NCBI RefSeq assembly: GCF_920984735.1 | Contig: NZ_CAKLBU010000007.1 | Location: forward strand, 22,538 to 86,537 | Reading direction: 5' to 3' | Origin: Pedobacter sp. Leaf250 | GTDB taxonomy: Bacteria; Bacteroidota; Bacteroidia; Sphingobacteriales; Sphingobacteriaceae | DNA: 64,000 bases | In this document: positions 26,990-36,951 of the stretch, piece after piece | Position numbering within the stretch: position 1 is the stretch's first letter | Layout of the letters: each line of letters begins with the position of its first letter | Translations under genes and position numbers: made by a program | Notes under the pieces: generated by a model | The model's input: the letters and a program-made list of their open reading frames with translations, nothing else | Databases searched by the model: none | What the model was told of the DNA's origin: nothing

Positions 26990-27732
26990 CCTTTAAAGGT
27001 ACGTAATTTTAGATCTTCGGGATATTGTTATACTGGAGATTACCCTGATAACGCAAAACCGAAAATTATATTTTACCAAATTACGAAATATGTGATTATT
27101 TACTAATTTAACCTACGAATTTTACAGTTTGATGAAACCGTAAAAACCGTAACTAATAACTAATAAGCACTTACAGCTTTAAGATTTTATTCATTATTTT
27201 TCATTTTAAAAAGGCTATTCTATATATCGGCAATTGCATCATTAATTTTCGGTTGCTTTTACTTTTACACAAACAGCTTTTGCCAGTAGTTCAATTTATA
27301 ATCAAGCATTTTTCATGATAATAACTGAAATAATGGCACCATTTGCTGCTATCTTTTGCTAGCAATCATCATATTAACTGCCTATAGTTCGTAAAAAATG
27401 ATTCCACACAGTGATAACTTCGTTGTTACTTTGCGCTATTAAGCCTAGCACCTGTCGCTTCCTTTAATTACAGCCCAGCCTGATTTTATCTTTTATATCA
27501 CAATTTCTGGGCACATTCCCAGTCAATAAATGAACTAATTTTATAACGCTTAATCATAACTAATTATCAAATAAATCGGCTAAAATTTTAAAAGACACAA
27601 TACGTCATAAAATAATACGTTATGGGATAAAAATATAATCTGTATTTTATTGTCACAATATTTATATATTCACTAAAATTACTTAATTTTATCAGTTGAA
27701 TCGTCATCAGGCGATCGTCCCCTGTACTATAT
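26990..27732. other. Long divergent spacer between porV and gldJ
   Basis: 743 bp, AT-rich, no ORF or RNA gene recognised. TACCTTTA just upstream of porV (minus strand, near 26996) is one base off the TAnnTTTG box. A small hairpin CTGGG/CCCAG occurs near 27508. AATACGT occurs twice near 27600-27620. Control elements for both T9SS genes probably sit here but cannot be placed. Confidence 0.4.
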
Positions 27733-29412
27733 ATGAAAAAACTTATACTTTATTCTTTTACTTGTTTGTCGTTAGCGGCATTGCTAAGTGCTTGTAGCTC
27801 TAAGGGAGGAAACAGTTCTAGCAAAACTGGTGTTCCTTATGCAGATAGAAAAAGCAAAACAAACCAATCTGGTGCTTTTGCCGTAGCTACCCAATACAAA
27901 AGAGCACCTGGACCTGGATTAATTCCAATTGAGGGCGGTGTTTTAGTTGTAGGCGGAAGTGCAATCGAAGTTCCTGGTATCGAGCCAAATATTTACAATT
28001 ATAAAAGACAGGTAACAGTGCCTTCTTTTTATATGGATGAAACTGAAGTATCGAATACTGATTGGCTGGAATACTTACATTGGATTAGATATAACTTCCC
28101 TGAGGACCAAGAGTTTTATTACAATGAACTACCCGATACTTTGGTTTGGCGTAGCGCATTATCATACAATGAGCCTTACGTAGACAATTATTTACGTCAC
28201 CCGGCTTACCGCGATTACCCTGTTGTAGGCGTATCATGGGAGCAGGCTTCCCGCTACTGTCAGTGGAGAACGTCACGTGCCAACGAATTTATTTTACGTG
28301 AAAAAGGTATCTTAACAGATTATAAAACGTTAGCCGGTGGAAATACCGGTAAAAACGGCGCTACTACTGCGGCTGCAACTCCCAGACCAGATAAACCTTT
28401 CAATACTGACGCTTATATCAATGGCCAATATCAGGATATTGGTAAATCTGCACCAATTGACTATAATACTAAAGCTGGGGCGGCTACAGGAACTGCTGGC
28501 GCTACTGCAGGTGGCAAAGGAAATACTCAGCCAAGAAGAACAGCAACATTGGAAGATGGTGTAATTATGCAACCATATCGTTTACCAACTGAAGCAGAAT
28601 GGGAATATGCTGCATTGGGCCTAATTGGCAATACTGAATACGAAAATATCAATCAAAATAAGATATATCCTTGGAATGGCTTAGGCGTTAGTTCTGCTGC
28701 TAAAAAAACACGCGGTATGATCCAGGCCAACTTTAAGAGAGCTCCTGGTGACTATATGGGTGTTGGTGGTTCATTAAATGATAAAGGTGATTTAACCGTT
28801 CCGGTAATTCAATATACTCCGAATGATTTCGGATTGTACAACATGGCTGGTAATGTAAACGAATGGGTTAATGACGTTTACAGAACAGGAACATTTACCG
28901 ATGCCGATGCCTTTAATCCTTACCGTGGTAACTACTTCGAAAACAAGAAGCTGGATAACGCACAAACTGGAAAAATTGCATTAGATAAATATGGCAACCC
29001 CATTAAAGAAAATGCTTATTCAGGAAGAAAACAAACCTGGGCTGAAAAACAGGCACAGGCAAAACGTGTAGATTCTATTTCAAAATCAACTGATCCGCAA
29101 AGTGCTACAGCAGCTACAACTTATCAAGCCGATCAGAGAGGTTATAGAGATAAGCAAAATCTTCTTCTAAATGAAGAAGGTGTTACTTTGATTAATGATA
29201 AATCAAGAGTATATAAAGGCGGTTCATGGAATGACATGGCTTATTGGTTAAACCCAGCGACCAGACGTTTCTTATCACAGGATGAATCATCAGCTGAAAT
29301 AGGTTTCCGTTGCGCTATGACAATGTTAGGCGCACCAGAAATTAGTACATCAGGAAAAAGAAGTTTTAAAACACCTCCTCCAAGACCATATAGAGTAAGT
29401 AGAGGTAAATAA
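27733..29412 (+). CDS. gldJ: Gliding motility / T9SS lipoprotein GldJ
   Basis: 559 residues, close to the F. johnsoniae GldJ length. Lipoprotein signal peptide with lipobox LSAC (Cys21). The rest is a formylglycine-generating-enzyme (SUMF) type domain: FYMDETEVSNTDWLEYLHWI, VVGVSWEQASRYCQWRTSRA, LPTEAEWEYAA, DFGLYNMAGNVNEWVNDVYR and the C-terminal ENSAEIGFRC-like SSAEIGFRCAM. A low-complexity Gly/Ala/Thr/Lys insert lies at about 200-270. GldJ stabilises GldK and is needed for gliding and type IX secretion in relatives. It could be confused with GldK, but length, domain insert and the porV neighbourhood favour GldJ. Confidence 0.88.
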   Translation: MKKLILYSFTCLSLAALLSACSSKGGNSSSKTGVPYADRKSKTNQSGAFAVATQYKRAPGPGLIPIEGGVLVVGGSAIEVPGIEPNIYNYKRQVTVPSFYMDETEVSNTDWLEYLHWIRYNFPEDQEFYYNELPDTLVWRSALSYNEPYVDNYLRHPAYRDYPVVGVSWEQASRYCQWRTSRANEFILREKGILTDYKTLAGGNTGKNGATTAAATPRPDKPFNTDAYINGQYQDIGKSAPIDYNTKAGAATGTAGATAGGKGNTQPRRTATLEDGVIMQPYRLPTEAEWEYAALGLIGNTEYENINQNKIYPWNGLGVSSAAKKTRGMIQANFKRAPGDYMGVGGSLNDKGDLTVPVIQYTPNDFGLYNMAGNVNEWVNDVYRTGTFTDADAFNPYRGNYFENKKLDNAQTGKIALDKYGNPIKENAYSGRKQTWAEKQAQAKRVDSISKSTDPQSATAATTYQADQRGYRDKQNLLLNEEGVTLINDKSRVYKGGSWNDMAYWLNPATRRFLSQDESSAEIGFRCAMTMLGAPEISTSGKRSFKTPPPRPYRVSRGK

Positions 29413-29415
29413 CTA

Positions 29416-29447
29416 AAAAGTCCCAACTCGAAAGAATTGGGACTTTT
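29416..29447. terminator. Strong bidirectional terminator after gldJ
   Basis: Perfect 11-bp stem AAAAGTCCCAA (29416-29426) / TTGGGACTTTT (29437-29447) with T and A runs on either side. It ends gldJ and the long minus-strand run that finishes at 29471. Confidence 0.9.
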
Positions 29448-29470
29448 TTTGTGCTTCTAAAACTGTTTGA

Positions 29471-29971
29471 TTATTTAAATTGAATCAGTATTTGATTCTT
29501 TTCTACTTTATCCCCTTTTTGAATCAACACCTTTTTTACGATGCCATCGGCTGAAGATTTCAAAATATTTTCCATCTTCATGGCCTCCAATATCAAAAGA
29601 TTATCTCCTTTTTTAATTTCCGCATTTTCTGCTACCAAAACATTTAAAACTAAACCTGGCATTGGTGCTTTTATCTCCGAAATTTTATTTGAAGCGAGAT
29701 TATCCATCCCCATCTGTTTTAGTAACTGATCAAATTGATCCTCCACTTTAACCTGATAAATTACACCATTAACTTTTATAGAACAGGTTTTTTCAGCACC
29801 ATCAAACGATACCACTTCGGCATTATACGATTTATTTTGATAAAGCACGTGCGAAGAATTGTTGTTTGAATTTATTGAATCCAAAGCCAGTTCCTCTCCA
29901 TTCAGTTTAAGCACATTATGGTTAATTTCAATATCAAATTGAAACTGATCATTAACTTTTACCTTATACAT
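29471..29971 (-). CDS. Biotin/lipoyl-domain carrier protein (BCCP-like)
   Basis: 166 residues. Residues about 95-166 form a biotinyl domain: IKAPMPGLVLNVLVAENAEI, then the modified lysine in LEAMKMEN, and KGDKVEKNQILIQF. The N-terminal 90 residues are beta-rich, as in the biotin-carrier subunits of Bacteroidetes propionyl/acetyl-CoA carboxylases. It lies 4 bp after the DUF4159 gene. No carboxylase or carboxyltransferase subunit is in the window, so its partner is encoded elsewhere. Confidence 0.88.
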   Translation of the reverse strand: MYKVKVNDQFQFDIEINHNVLKLNGEELALDSINSNNNSSHVLYQNKSYNAEVVSFDGAEKTCSIKVNGVIYQVKVEDQFDQLLKQMGMDNLASNKISEIKAPMPGLVLNVLVAENAEIKKGDNLLILEAMKMENILKSSADGIVKKVLIQKGDKVEKNQILIQFK

Positions 29972-29975
29972 ATTG

Positions 29976-30701
29976 TTATTGCGTTAAAGCGTATTGAACT
30001 AAATTAGCGCCCATTTTAAGCGCTTTGTTACGAGTATCTTGAGTATCTTCGGGATAAGTGCCAAAATCTTCCCAACCATTGCCTAAATCGCACTCAAAAG
30101 TATAATAACAAACCACTCTACCTTTATATATCAACGCAAATCCCTGTGGTCGTTTATTATCGTGTTCGTGAATTTTTGGCAAACCACCAGGAAACTTAAA
30201 CTTTTGATTGTAAATGGCGTGATGGGATGGCAGTTCCACAAAATTTAGTTCTGGAAAAACCTTTTTCATTTGAGGCCTGATAAATTTATCCAAACCATAA
30301 TTATCATCAATATGCAGAAAACCGCCGTTACTTAAATACTGCCTTAGGTTTTTAATCTCCTGATCATTTAAAACTACATTACCATGCCCTGTCATGTAGA
30401 CAAATGGATAGTTGAATAGTTCTTTTGAGCCAACCTCTACTATGCTTTCTTCGGGATAAAAATTTGTTTTCAAATTGGAATTGCAGAATGCAATCAAGTT
30501 AGGCAATGCTGTTCTATCAGCATACCAATCTCCACCACCGCTGTATTTCAATTTTCCCATTCGATAAGATGGAACGGTAAATGAGACAAGAATAAAGAAT
30601 AAGGAGCAAGGAATAAAGACAAACGCTTGTATAACTAATCGTTTTAACAATAATAAACCAAGACCTAAAACTTTTAACTTATAACTTTCAACTCTTTTCA
30701 T
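29976..30701 (-). CDS. DUF4159 domain protein
   Basis: 241 residues. An N-terminal hydrophobic segment (LVIQAFVFIPCSLFFILVSF) directs it to the membrane or periplasm. The DUF4159 core shows GKLKYSGGGDWYADRTALPN, YPFVYMTGHGNV and GGFLHIDDNYG, a flavodoxin/GATase-like fold without clear catalytic residues. Its start overlaps the rsmE stop by 4 bp (ATGA type). Role unknown; relatives lie near aerotolerance-type von Willebrand genes. Confidence 0.82.
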   Translation of the reverse strand: MKRVESYKLKVLGLGLLLLKRLVIQAFVFIPCSLFFILVSFTVPSYRMGKLKYSGGGDWYADRTALPNLIAFCNSNLKTNFYPEESIVEVGSKELFNYPFVYMTGHGNVVLNDQEIKNLRQYLSNGGFLHIDDNYGLDKFIRPQMKKVFPELNFVELPSHHAIYNQKFKFPGGLPKIHEHDNKRPQGFALIYKGRVVCYYTFECDLGNGWEDFGTYPEDTQDTRNKALKMGANLVQYALTQ

Positions 30702-31402
30702 CGGTTAAGATAATTGATTTCAAAACAAACAGATAATGCTGCAGTTTCGGTGCGCAATCTGTTATCTCCTAAAGTTAATGGTTTAAAGCCTTTATTCAAA
30801 GCTAAATCAACTTCTTCAGGGGTGAAATCTCCTTCAGGGCCAATAAGGACAAGATATTTTTGATGAGGTATTATTAAGTCTGAGATATATTTTTTGTCGC
30901 CATTATCGATGCAATGCGCAATTAATTGATCTCCTTGAAAGGGAGTTTTTAAAAATGAATCGAAAGAAATTGCATCGTTTAATTTTGGATGATAAGCTTT
31001 TATGGATTGCTTTACAGCAGATGTTATTACTTTGTTTAGCCGATCTTCCTTCACCACTCTCCGTTCAGATCGATCGGTGATGATTGGTGTAATTTCATCA
31101 ATTCCAAGCTCTGTTGCCTTTTCCAGAAACCATTCTATACGATCGATGTTTTTGGTTGGCGCAACAGCAATATGTAGATAATGATTTCTTTTATGAAATG
31201 CTGTTACTACGTTTAGGATTTTTAAACTAACCTTTTTAGGATTATCAGAAGTGATTTCGGCTGTGTAAAAACCACCTTTACCATCAACCAAATTAACTAC
31301 TGCGCCAATTGATAATCTTAATACCCTAACACAATGTTTGCTTTCCTCTTCATTAAGTGTGTAGGTATTTTGGTCAATATCTGGCGTATAGAAAATATGC
31401 AT
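30698..31402 (-). CDS. rsmE: 16S rRNA (uracil-1498-N3)-methyltransferase
   Basis: 234 residues. N-terminal PUA-like domain (HCVRVLRLSIGAVVNLVDGK), then a SPOUT methyltransferase domain with LVLIGPEGDFTPEEVDLALN and LGDNRLRTETAALSVCF, the knotted SAM-binding loops. It methylates U1498 in the ribosomal decoding region. Downstream gene overlaps by 4 bp; upstream CNNM gene ends 8 bp before it. Confidence 0.97.
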   Translation of the reverse strand: MHIFYTPDIDQNTYTLNEEESKHCVRVLRLSIGAVVNLVDGKGGFYTAEITSDNPKKVSLKILNVVTAFHKRNHYLHIAVAPTKNIDRIEWFLEKATELGIDEITPIITDRSERRVVKEDRLNKVITSAVKQSIKAYHPKLNDAISFDSFLKTPFQGDQLIAHCIDNGDKKYISDLIIPHQKYLVLIGPEGDFTPEEVDLALNKGFKPLTLGDNRLRTETAALSVCFEINYLNR

Positions 31403-31410
31403 TGTTGAAA

Positions 31411-32835
31411 TTAGTGATTATCAACCTGATCTTCTTTATTCAATACCAATTCCAATTTTATGGTTTCGATGTTTTGTTCGGTTTTCTTTAAGATGGTAAA
31501 CAGGTAACCATAAGACTCATTACTTTCGCCCACTTCTGGAATCCTTTCAAAGACGTGAGACACCAAACCACCAACAGTATCAAAGTCTTCGTCTTCTGGT
31601 AAATCGTGAGGTAAATGTTCGTTTACATCATAAACCGTTGCAAAAGCATTCACAATAAATTCGTTATCAGATACTTTTTCAACTAAAGGTTTTTCTTCAT
31701 CGTACTCATCTTGAATTTCGCCAACAAGTTCTTCAACAATATCCTCAAGGGTAACCATACCAGCCGTACCGCCAAACTCATCCAAAACGATAGAAATCTG
31801 AATGCGGTTGCTTTGTAGCTCGCTCATTAAATCGTTAATTTTTTTGGTTTCTGTAACGAAATAAGGTTTACGAATGATATCGTTCAATGTCCAATGCTGG
31901 TTGCCTGAAGCCACTAATGGCAAGATGTCTTTCGCGTGAATGATACCAACGATTTTATCCATTATCTCATCATAAACAGGCAAACGAGAATACCCTTCAG
32001 CAATAATTTTATTAATAACTTCTTCTTTTGATGAAGATAGTTCGATACCCGAAATTTTAGTACGAGGCACCATAATGTTTTTTACAACACGCTCATTAAA
32101 ATCGAAAACGTTTTTAATTAATTCATGCTCGTTATTATCTAAAGCCCCACTTTCCTTTCCTTGATCTAACAAATATTGAAGTTCTTCGGTACTGTGCAAA
32201 GATTCATGACCTGCGGAGGTATCAATCCCAAAAGGCTTGAGAATAATCGCTGCAAGGCTGTTCAATGTCCAAATAAATGGTTTGAAAACCACATAAAAAA
32301 TTTGAAGTGGCACTGAAACGAATAAGGTAGTAGCTACTGGTCTTTGAATAGCAAATGATTTAGGAGCCAACTCACCAAATACAATATGCATTACTGTAAT
32401 CAATGAAAAGGCTACTATTGTTGATGCGGTATGAATAGTTGCATCGCTAAAACCCCATTCCAAGCTATCAAAAAGATTTTTGAAAATTGTATGCATAACG
32501 CCTTCACCAACCCAACCTAAGCCAAGTGATGCAAGCGTTATACCTAGCTGTGTGGCGGCTAAATAACCATCCAGATTATGGATGATGGTTTTAGCCATTT
32601 TACCAACCCGGCTACCTGTTTTTGCTTTGATTTCAATTTGAGAGGCACGAACTTTTACGATGGCAAATTCTGCAGCAACAAAAAATCCATTTAGTAATAC
32701 CAGAAATAATGCTAGAAATAATCTCCAGCCCACAGATGTGGTATCCGGTTCTTCTAAAGCAACCAAAATAAAATTGGTGGGCAATATTGTACTAATCTCA
32801 ATATTTAAAAACAAGCAGGCCGTGGGTAAATCCAT
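31411..32835 (-). CDS. CNNM/CBS domain membrane protein (CorC/HlyC family)
   Basis: 474 residues. A DUF21/CNNM membrane domain (FLALFLVLLNGFFVAAEFAI and three further helices to about 200) is followed by a CBS pair (VPRTKISGIEL, LPVYDEIMDKIVGIIHAKDI, VTLEDIVEELVGEI) and a C-terminal CorC_HlyC domain. Probably Mg/Co efflux or regulation of transport; the old name is hemolysin-like. It starts in a TAATG overlap with the ppa stop. Confidence 0.93.
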   Translation of the reverse strand: MDLPTACLFLNIEISTILPTNFILVALEEPDTTSVGWRLFLALFLVLLNGFFVAAEFAIVKVRASQIEIKAKTGSRVGKMAKTIIHNLDGYLAATQLGITLASLGLGWVGEGVMHTIFKNLFDSLEWGFSDATIHTASTIVAFSLITVMHIVFGELAPKSFAIQRPVATTLFVSVPLQIFYVVFKPFIWTLNSLAAIILKPFGIDTSAGHESLHSTEELQYLLDQGKESGALDNNEHELIKNVFDFNERVVKNIMVPRTKISGIELSSSKEEVINKIIAEGYSRLPVYDEIMDKIVGIIHAKDILPLVASGNQHWTLNDIIRKPYFVTETKKINDLMSELQSNRIQISIVLDEFGGTAGMVTLEDIVEELVGEIQDEYDEEKPLVEKVSDNEFIVNAFATVYDVNEHLPHDLPEDEDFDTVGGLVSHVFERIPEVGESNESYGYLFTILKKTEQNIETIKLELVLNKEDQVDNH

Positions 32836-33386
32836 TATGCTAATTCTTTAAATGTTGTATTGTAAAGCTCTATACTTTCTTTAATTACTTTGTGCGCATA
32901 ACGAACACCTAATAAATGTTCGATAGTTACATTTTTCTCTTCTAATGCTTTATAATCTTGAAAGAAACGAACAATTTCCTTCATTTGGTGTGGAGGTAAT
33001 TCATCCAAATCATTGATGTAGTTAACCGACATATCATGTGCTGCAACAGCAATAATTTTATCGTCTTGTTCACCATTATCAACCATGTGCATTACACCCA
33101 CAACTTTAGCTTCGATTAACGTCATTGGGAAAACATCAACTGAACAAAGCACTAAAATATCTAATGGATCTTTATCATCGCAATAAGTTTGCGGAATAAA
33201 ACCATAATTTGCCGGGTACATTACTGATGAAAAAAGAACCCTGTCTAACTTAATTAGTCCCGATTCTTTATCTATTTCATATTTGGCTTTCGAGCCTTTA
33301 GGAATTTCAATGATTGCGTTTACAATTTCTGGAACGTTTTTACCAGGAGATACGCTATGCCATGCGTGATGATCGTCTTTTGCCAT
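32835..33386 (-). CDS. ppa: Inorganic pyrophosphatase (family I)
   Basis: 183 residues. The catalytic signature [12 protein letters not shown] carries the three Asp residues that bind Mg and pyrophosphate. [20 protein letters not shown] and [14 protein letters not shown] are the usual N-terminal signatures. It hydrolyses pyrophosphate in the cytosol. It follows dedA by 3 bp and overlaps the CNNM gene by 1 bp. Confidence 0.97.
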   Translation of the reverse strand: MAKDDHHAWHSVSPGKNVPEIVNAIIEIPKGSKAKYEIDKESGLIKLDRVLFSSVMYPANYGFIPQTYCDDKDPLDILVLCSVDVFPMTLIEAKVVGVMHMVDNGEQDDKIIAVAAHDMSVNYINDLDELPPHQMKEIVRFFQDYKALEEKNVTIEHLLGVRYAHKVIKESIELYNTTFKELA

Positions 33387-33389
33387 TTT

Positions 33390-34046
33390 TTAATTTAAAT
33401 CTTTTTTTTCCCCTTCGGGACTTTTCACTTTTCTTTTTACAAAGGTAATCAATAAAGGGATAGTTGTGATAGTGATAAACCCAATAATAATATATAATAG
33501 ATAATGGTTTATTTCCTTTTCAAATCTTTTGCCTAAAAAATATCCCAAAAGCGTTAATGAACAAATCCAAAGTATTGCACCTACAACATTATAAAATGCA
33601 AATCGTTTGAAATCTAATTTAACAACGCCTGCAAAAATTGGCGCAAATGTTCTAACAATAGGTACAAAACGGCCCATGATTAAAGCAAAGGCACCTTGCT
33701 TATTGTAATATTCTTCTGCCGCCTTCAAATATTTCTTTTTAAAAAAGAATGTATCCTTTCTTGTATAGAGCAAAGGACCTGTTCTTCTTCCAAACCAATA
33801 GCCAGTAAAATTACCGGAGATGGCTGCAACACATAACCCAGCTAATAAAACCGCAATATTTACATCTAATTTTCCTGTTGCAACGAACATTCCTGCCAGG
33901 AATAACAAATAATCTCCAGGAAGGAAGAAACCAAAGAATAGGCCTGTTTCGGCAAATATGACAAATACGACTAGATAGAAACCGCCCTCCCTCAATAATT
34001 TTTCGGGGTCAATCAAATGCTGTAGGTGGTTCCAGAAATCCTGCAT
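33390..34046 (-). CDS. DedA family membrane protein
   Basis: 218 residues, about five membrane segments. GGFYLVVFVIFAETGLFFGF and FLPGDYLLFLAG are the DedA/SNARE-associated (VTT) signatures. GRFVPIVRTFAPIFAGVVKL carries the conserved Arg residues of the re-entrant region. DedA proteins flip or transport lipids such as undecaprenyl phosphate or phosphatidylethanolamine. It sits 47 bp after nuoN at the end of the respiratory operon. Confidence 0.95.
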   Translation of the reverse strand: MQDFWNHLQHLIDPEKLLREGGFYLVVFVIFAETGLFFGFFLPGDYLLFLAGMFVATGKLDVNIAVLLAGLCVAAISGNFTGYWFGRRTGPLLYTRKDTFFFKKKYLKAAEEYYNKQGAFALIMGRFVPIVRTFAPIFAGVVKLDFKRFAFYNVVGAILWICSLTLLGYFLGKRFEKEINHYLLYIIIGFITITTIPLLITFVKRKVKSPEGEKKDLN

Positions 34047-34093
34047 ATTTCAATTATTTGTAAAACTACAAATAATTATCTAACAGTGCATAT

Positions 34094-35467
34094 CTATATT
34101 AGGTTTAAAATTATTGTAGGATAAATACCCAAAATTATTGTTATTGCCACTGAAACAGCCAAAACAACTTTGTATTGCACAGGAGTAGAAAGTTCTGTTT
34201 CTGCACCATCTCTAAACCATACTGCAACAATAACCTTAAAGTAATAGTAGAAACCTACTAAAGCATTTAAAATTGCGAAAGCAACCAATAACATTTTGTA
34301 TTCGCCCATTACGTTTAGAAACATAAGGTACTTGCCTATGAATCCAGCAGTTAAAGGAATACCAGCTAGAGATAACATCGCAACCGTTAAAGATAATGCT
34401 ACCAATGGATTTTTCTTTCCAAGTCCATTAAAGCTTTCAAAGCTGTCGCTTCCGGTTTTTTGTTTTACCAAAATTAATACCGCAAAAGCGATGATTGATG
34501 CAAAAGTATAAGCAGCAGCATATACTAATACACTATTTTGAGAGTTGGCTCCAATTACTACCAAAGAGAACAATAAATATCCAGCATGAGAGATACTCGA
34601 ATAAGCCAACATACGCTTGAAATTCTTTTGGAACAAAGCCGTAACGTTACCAATAAATAAGGTTAAGCAAACGATAACAATTAAAGGCGCAACCCAAAAA
34701 TCGTGAAGTGGTGCAAAAGCATCCGCAAATAATCTTAAAAAAGCAGCAAAACCAGCTGTTTTTACCACAGTACTCATGAAAGTAGTAATTAAAGTTGGCG
34801 AACCCTCATATACATCTGGTGTCCAGAAGTGAAAAGGCGCAGCACCAACTTTAAAGCATAAGCCAATCATCATCAGGATTAACCCCGGATAAAAGATTGG
34901 TGAGATTGCTTTGCTGTTATCTACTAAATAGGCTTGAATTTTATCTAAATCGAATGAACCAGAAGCACCGTAAATTAAGGTGATCCCGAACAATAAGAAA
35001 CCAGTTGAAAAAGCACCCATCAAGAAATATTTTAATGAGGCCTCGTTTGATGCGAAATCCTTTTTACGGATACCTGCAAGGATATATAAACTCACAGACA
35101 TAATTTCCAATCCAACAAACAACATCGCCATGTTTTTATACGACACCATCATAACCATTCCCGCAAGGGCAAAAAGAATTAAGGTGTAATATTCGGCTAT
35201 GTTATCACTTTTTGAGTGGAAATAGTTTTGTGTTAAAAGAAAAATCAAAAGTGTGCCAATAATACAAACACCTGAAAATGCAAGTGCAAAGTTATCTGTT
35301 TGCATCATTCCGAAATGAACAGCATTGCCATTCCATGCGGAAACAGTAAAGCCTAAGGCAGTAAGCAAGCCAACAACAGTAAGCGGCAATAATGCTTTCT
35401 TAGCTTTAAACAAACCTGCATAAAGTACAATAAAAGCGGTTATACTAATGGTTATTATAATATTCAT
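34094..35467 (-). CDS. nuoN: NADH-quinone oxidoreductase subunit N
   Basis: 457 residues, about 14 helices. Antiporter-like subunit of complex I; conserved Lys/Glu in KYFLMGAFSTGFLLFG, and FHFWTPDVYEGSPTLITTFM matches the subunit. Last gene of the nuo set; it begins 4 bp after nuoM. Confidence 0.97.
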   Translation of the reverse strand: MNIIITISITAFIVLYAGLFKAKKALLPLTVVGLLTALGFTVSAWNGNAVHFGMMQTDNFALAFSGVCIIGTLLIFLLTQNYFHSKSDNIAEYYTLILFALAGMVMMVSYKNMAMLFVGLEIMSVSLYILAGIRKKDFASNEASLKYFLMGAFSTGFLLFGITLIYGASGSFDLDKIQAYLVDNSKAISPIFYPGLILMMIGLCFKVGAAPFHFWTPDVYEGSPTLITTFMSTVVKTAGFAAFLRLFADAFAPLHDFWVAPLIVIVCLTLFIGNVTALFQKNFKRMLAYSSISHAGYLLFSLVVIGANSQNSVLVYAAAYTFASIIAFAVLILVKQKTGSDSFESFNGLGKKNPLVALSLTVAMLSLAGIPLTAGFIGKYLMFLNVMGEYKMLLVAFAILNALVGFYYYFKVIVAVWFRDGAETELSTPVQYKVVLAVSVAITIILGIYPTIILNLI

Positions 35468-35470
35468 TGC

Positions 35471-36931
35471 TTATTTTACTGTTAATTTTTGATTTACCTG
35501 TTCTAATAAATGTTGTACAGATGCCTCTGTTAAGTGCAATAATGGTTTAGGATAAACACCCAAAATGATAATTAAAGCACAAATGATATATAGTACCAAT
35601 TTTTCAGTTCCGTGAATGTCGGTGAAAGTAATTGTTAATTCGTTTGTTTTTCCTAGCATTACATTTTGGTACATGCGCAACATGTAAACTGCTCCGAAAA
35701 TGATGGTTAATCCTGCAATTGCTGCTGCCCAAATTCCATAATTGTAAACGCCCATTAATAACAAGAACTCTCCAATAAAACCATTCGTTCCTGGCAAAGC
35801 TACTGTACCTAAAACAATGATCAAGAAAACAATTGCCAGCTGTGGTGCGGCTTTAGCAATACCACCCAATTCTTGAATTTTATTGGTTTTGGTACGAGAA
35901 AATATGATATCTAAAACGAAGAATAAACCAACTACGTTTATACCGTGACTTAACATTTGCACCATTGCTCCTTGCATACCTTGTTGATTTAAGGCAAAAA
36001 TACCTGCCGAGATTAATCCAACGTGAGCAATAGATGAATAAGCGACTAAACGTTTGGCATCTTTCTGCGTGAAAGCAATTAATGATGCATAAACTATTCC
36101 AATGATGGATAGAACCATTGCCAAGCATGACCAATCCTGAACGCCTGTTGGTACAATTGGCAGCAACCATCTGATTACGCCGTAAATACCCATTTTCAAC
36201 ATGATACCTGATAACAACATCGTTCCCTGAGTTGGTGCTGCTGTATAAGTATCTGGTTGCCAGGTATGGAAAGGGAAAATCGGCATCTTAATAGCGAAAG
36301 CGATAAAAAAGGCCCAGAAAATCCAGCCTTGTTGTTCGCTATCTAAATTTAAAGCGTAGAATGCCTGAATATCGAAATTTTGAGCAGGGTTTTGTAAGTA
36401 TAGGTAAATTATCCCCATCAACATAAACAATGATCCTGCAATCGTATAAACGAAAAATTTCATGTTAATGCGAACCCGGTCTTTTCCACCCCAGAAAGCA
36501 CAGATGAAATAAATTGGAATCAAAGCAGCTTCCCATCCAATGTAGAATAAGAAAGCATCCATTGCAGTAAAAACCAATAACAAGCCCGTTTGCATGAACA
36601 AAATCAATGCATAAAAAGCTGCCGGGTTTTTATAATCGTGTCGGTAACTTGATAAAATGATAATCGGGATCAACAAATTGGTAAGCAATACAACCAACAT
36701 GCTAATACCATCGATACCTGCATGAAAGCGAATGCCTAAATCAGCAATCCAAGGTAAGTTAGCCTCGAACTGTGTACTTGCATTCGGAATGAAGTTACAA
36801 GCAATAAACAAAGCCAGGCCTAAGGAAGCAACCGAAATTACGGTCGAAACTATTTTTGCCGACTTACCTGAAAATGCTGTAATGATAGCACCAACAAGTG
36901 GAAGAAATATAAGTAGTAAAAGTTGTTCCAT
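35471..36931 (-). CDS. nuoM: NADH-quinone oxidoreductase subunit M
   Basis: 486 residues, multi-helix antiporter-like subunit. Diagnostic segments: ALIPIYFICAFWGGKDRVR, FHTWQPDTYTAAPTQGTMLL and LSHGINVVGLFFVL. Proton-pumping arm of complex I. It lies 21 bp after nuoL. Confidence 0.98.
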   Translation of the reverse strand: MEQLLLLIFLPLVGAIITAFSGKSAKIVSTVISVASLGLALFIACNFIPNASTQFEANLPWIADLGIRFHAGIDGISMLVVLLTNLLIPIIILSSYRHDYKNPAAFYALILFMQTGLLLVFTAMDAFLFYIGWEAALIPIYFICAFWGGKDRVRINMKFFVYTIAGSLFMLMGIIYLYLQNPAQNFDIQAFYALNLDSEQQGWIFWAFFIAFAIKMPIFPFHTWQPDTYTAAPTQGTMLLSGIMLKMGIYGVIRWLLPIVPTGVQDWSCLAMVLSIIGIVYASLIAFTQKDAKRLVAYSSIAHVGLISAGIFALNQQGMQGAMVQMLSHGINVVGLFFVLDIIFSRTKTNKIQELGGIAKAAPQLAIVFLIIVLGTVALPGTNGFIGEFLLLMGVYNYGIWAAAIAGLTIIFGAVYMLRMYQNVMLGKTNELTITFTDIHGTEKLVLYIICALIIILGVYPKPLLHLTEASVQHLLEQVNQKLTVK

Positions 36932-36951
36932 TATTTATTTTTGAACCCTTT

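Noticed and set aside
26990..27732. Hidden porU fragment in the spacer
   Set aside because: No open frame of useful length or gingipain-like motif was seen on either strand.
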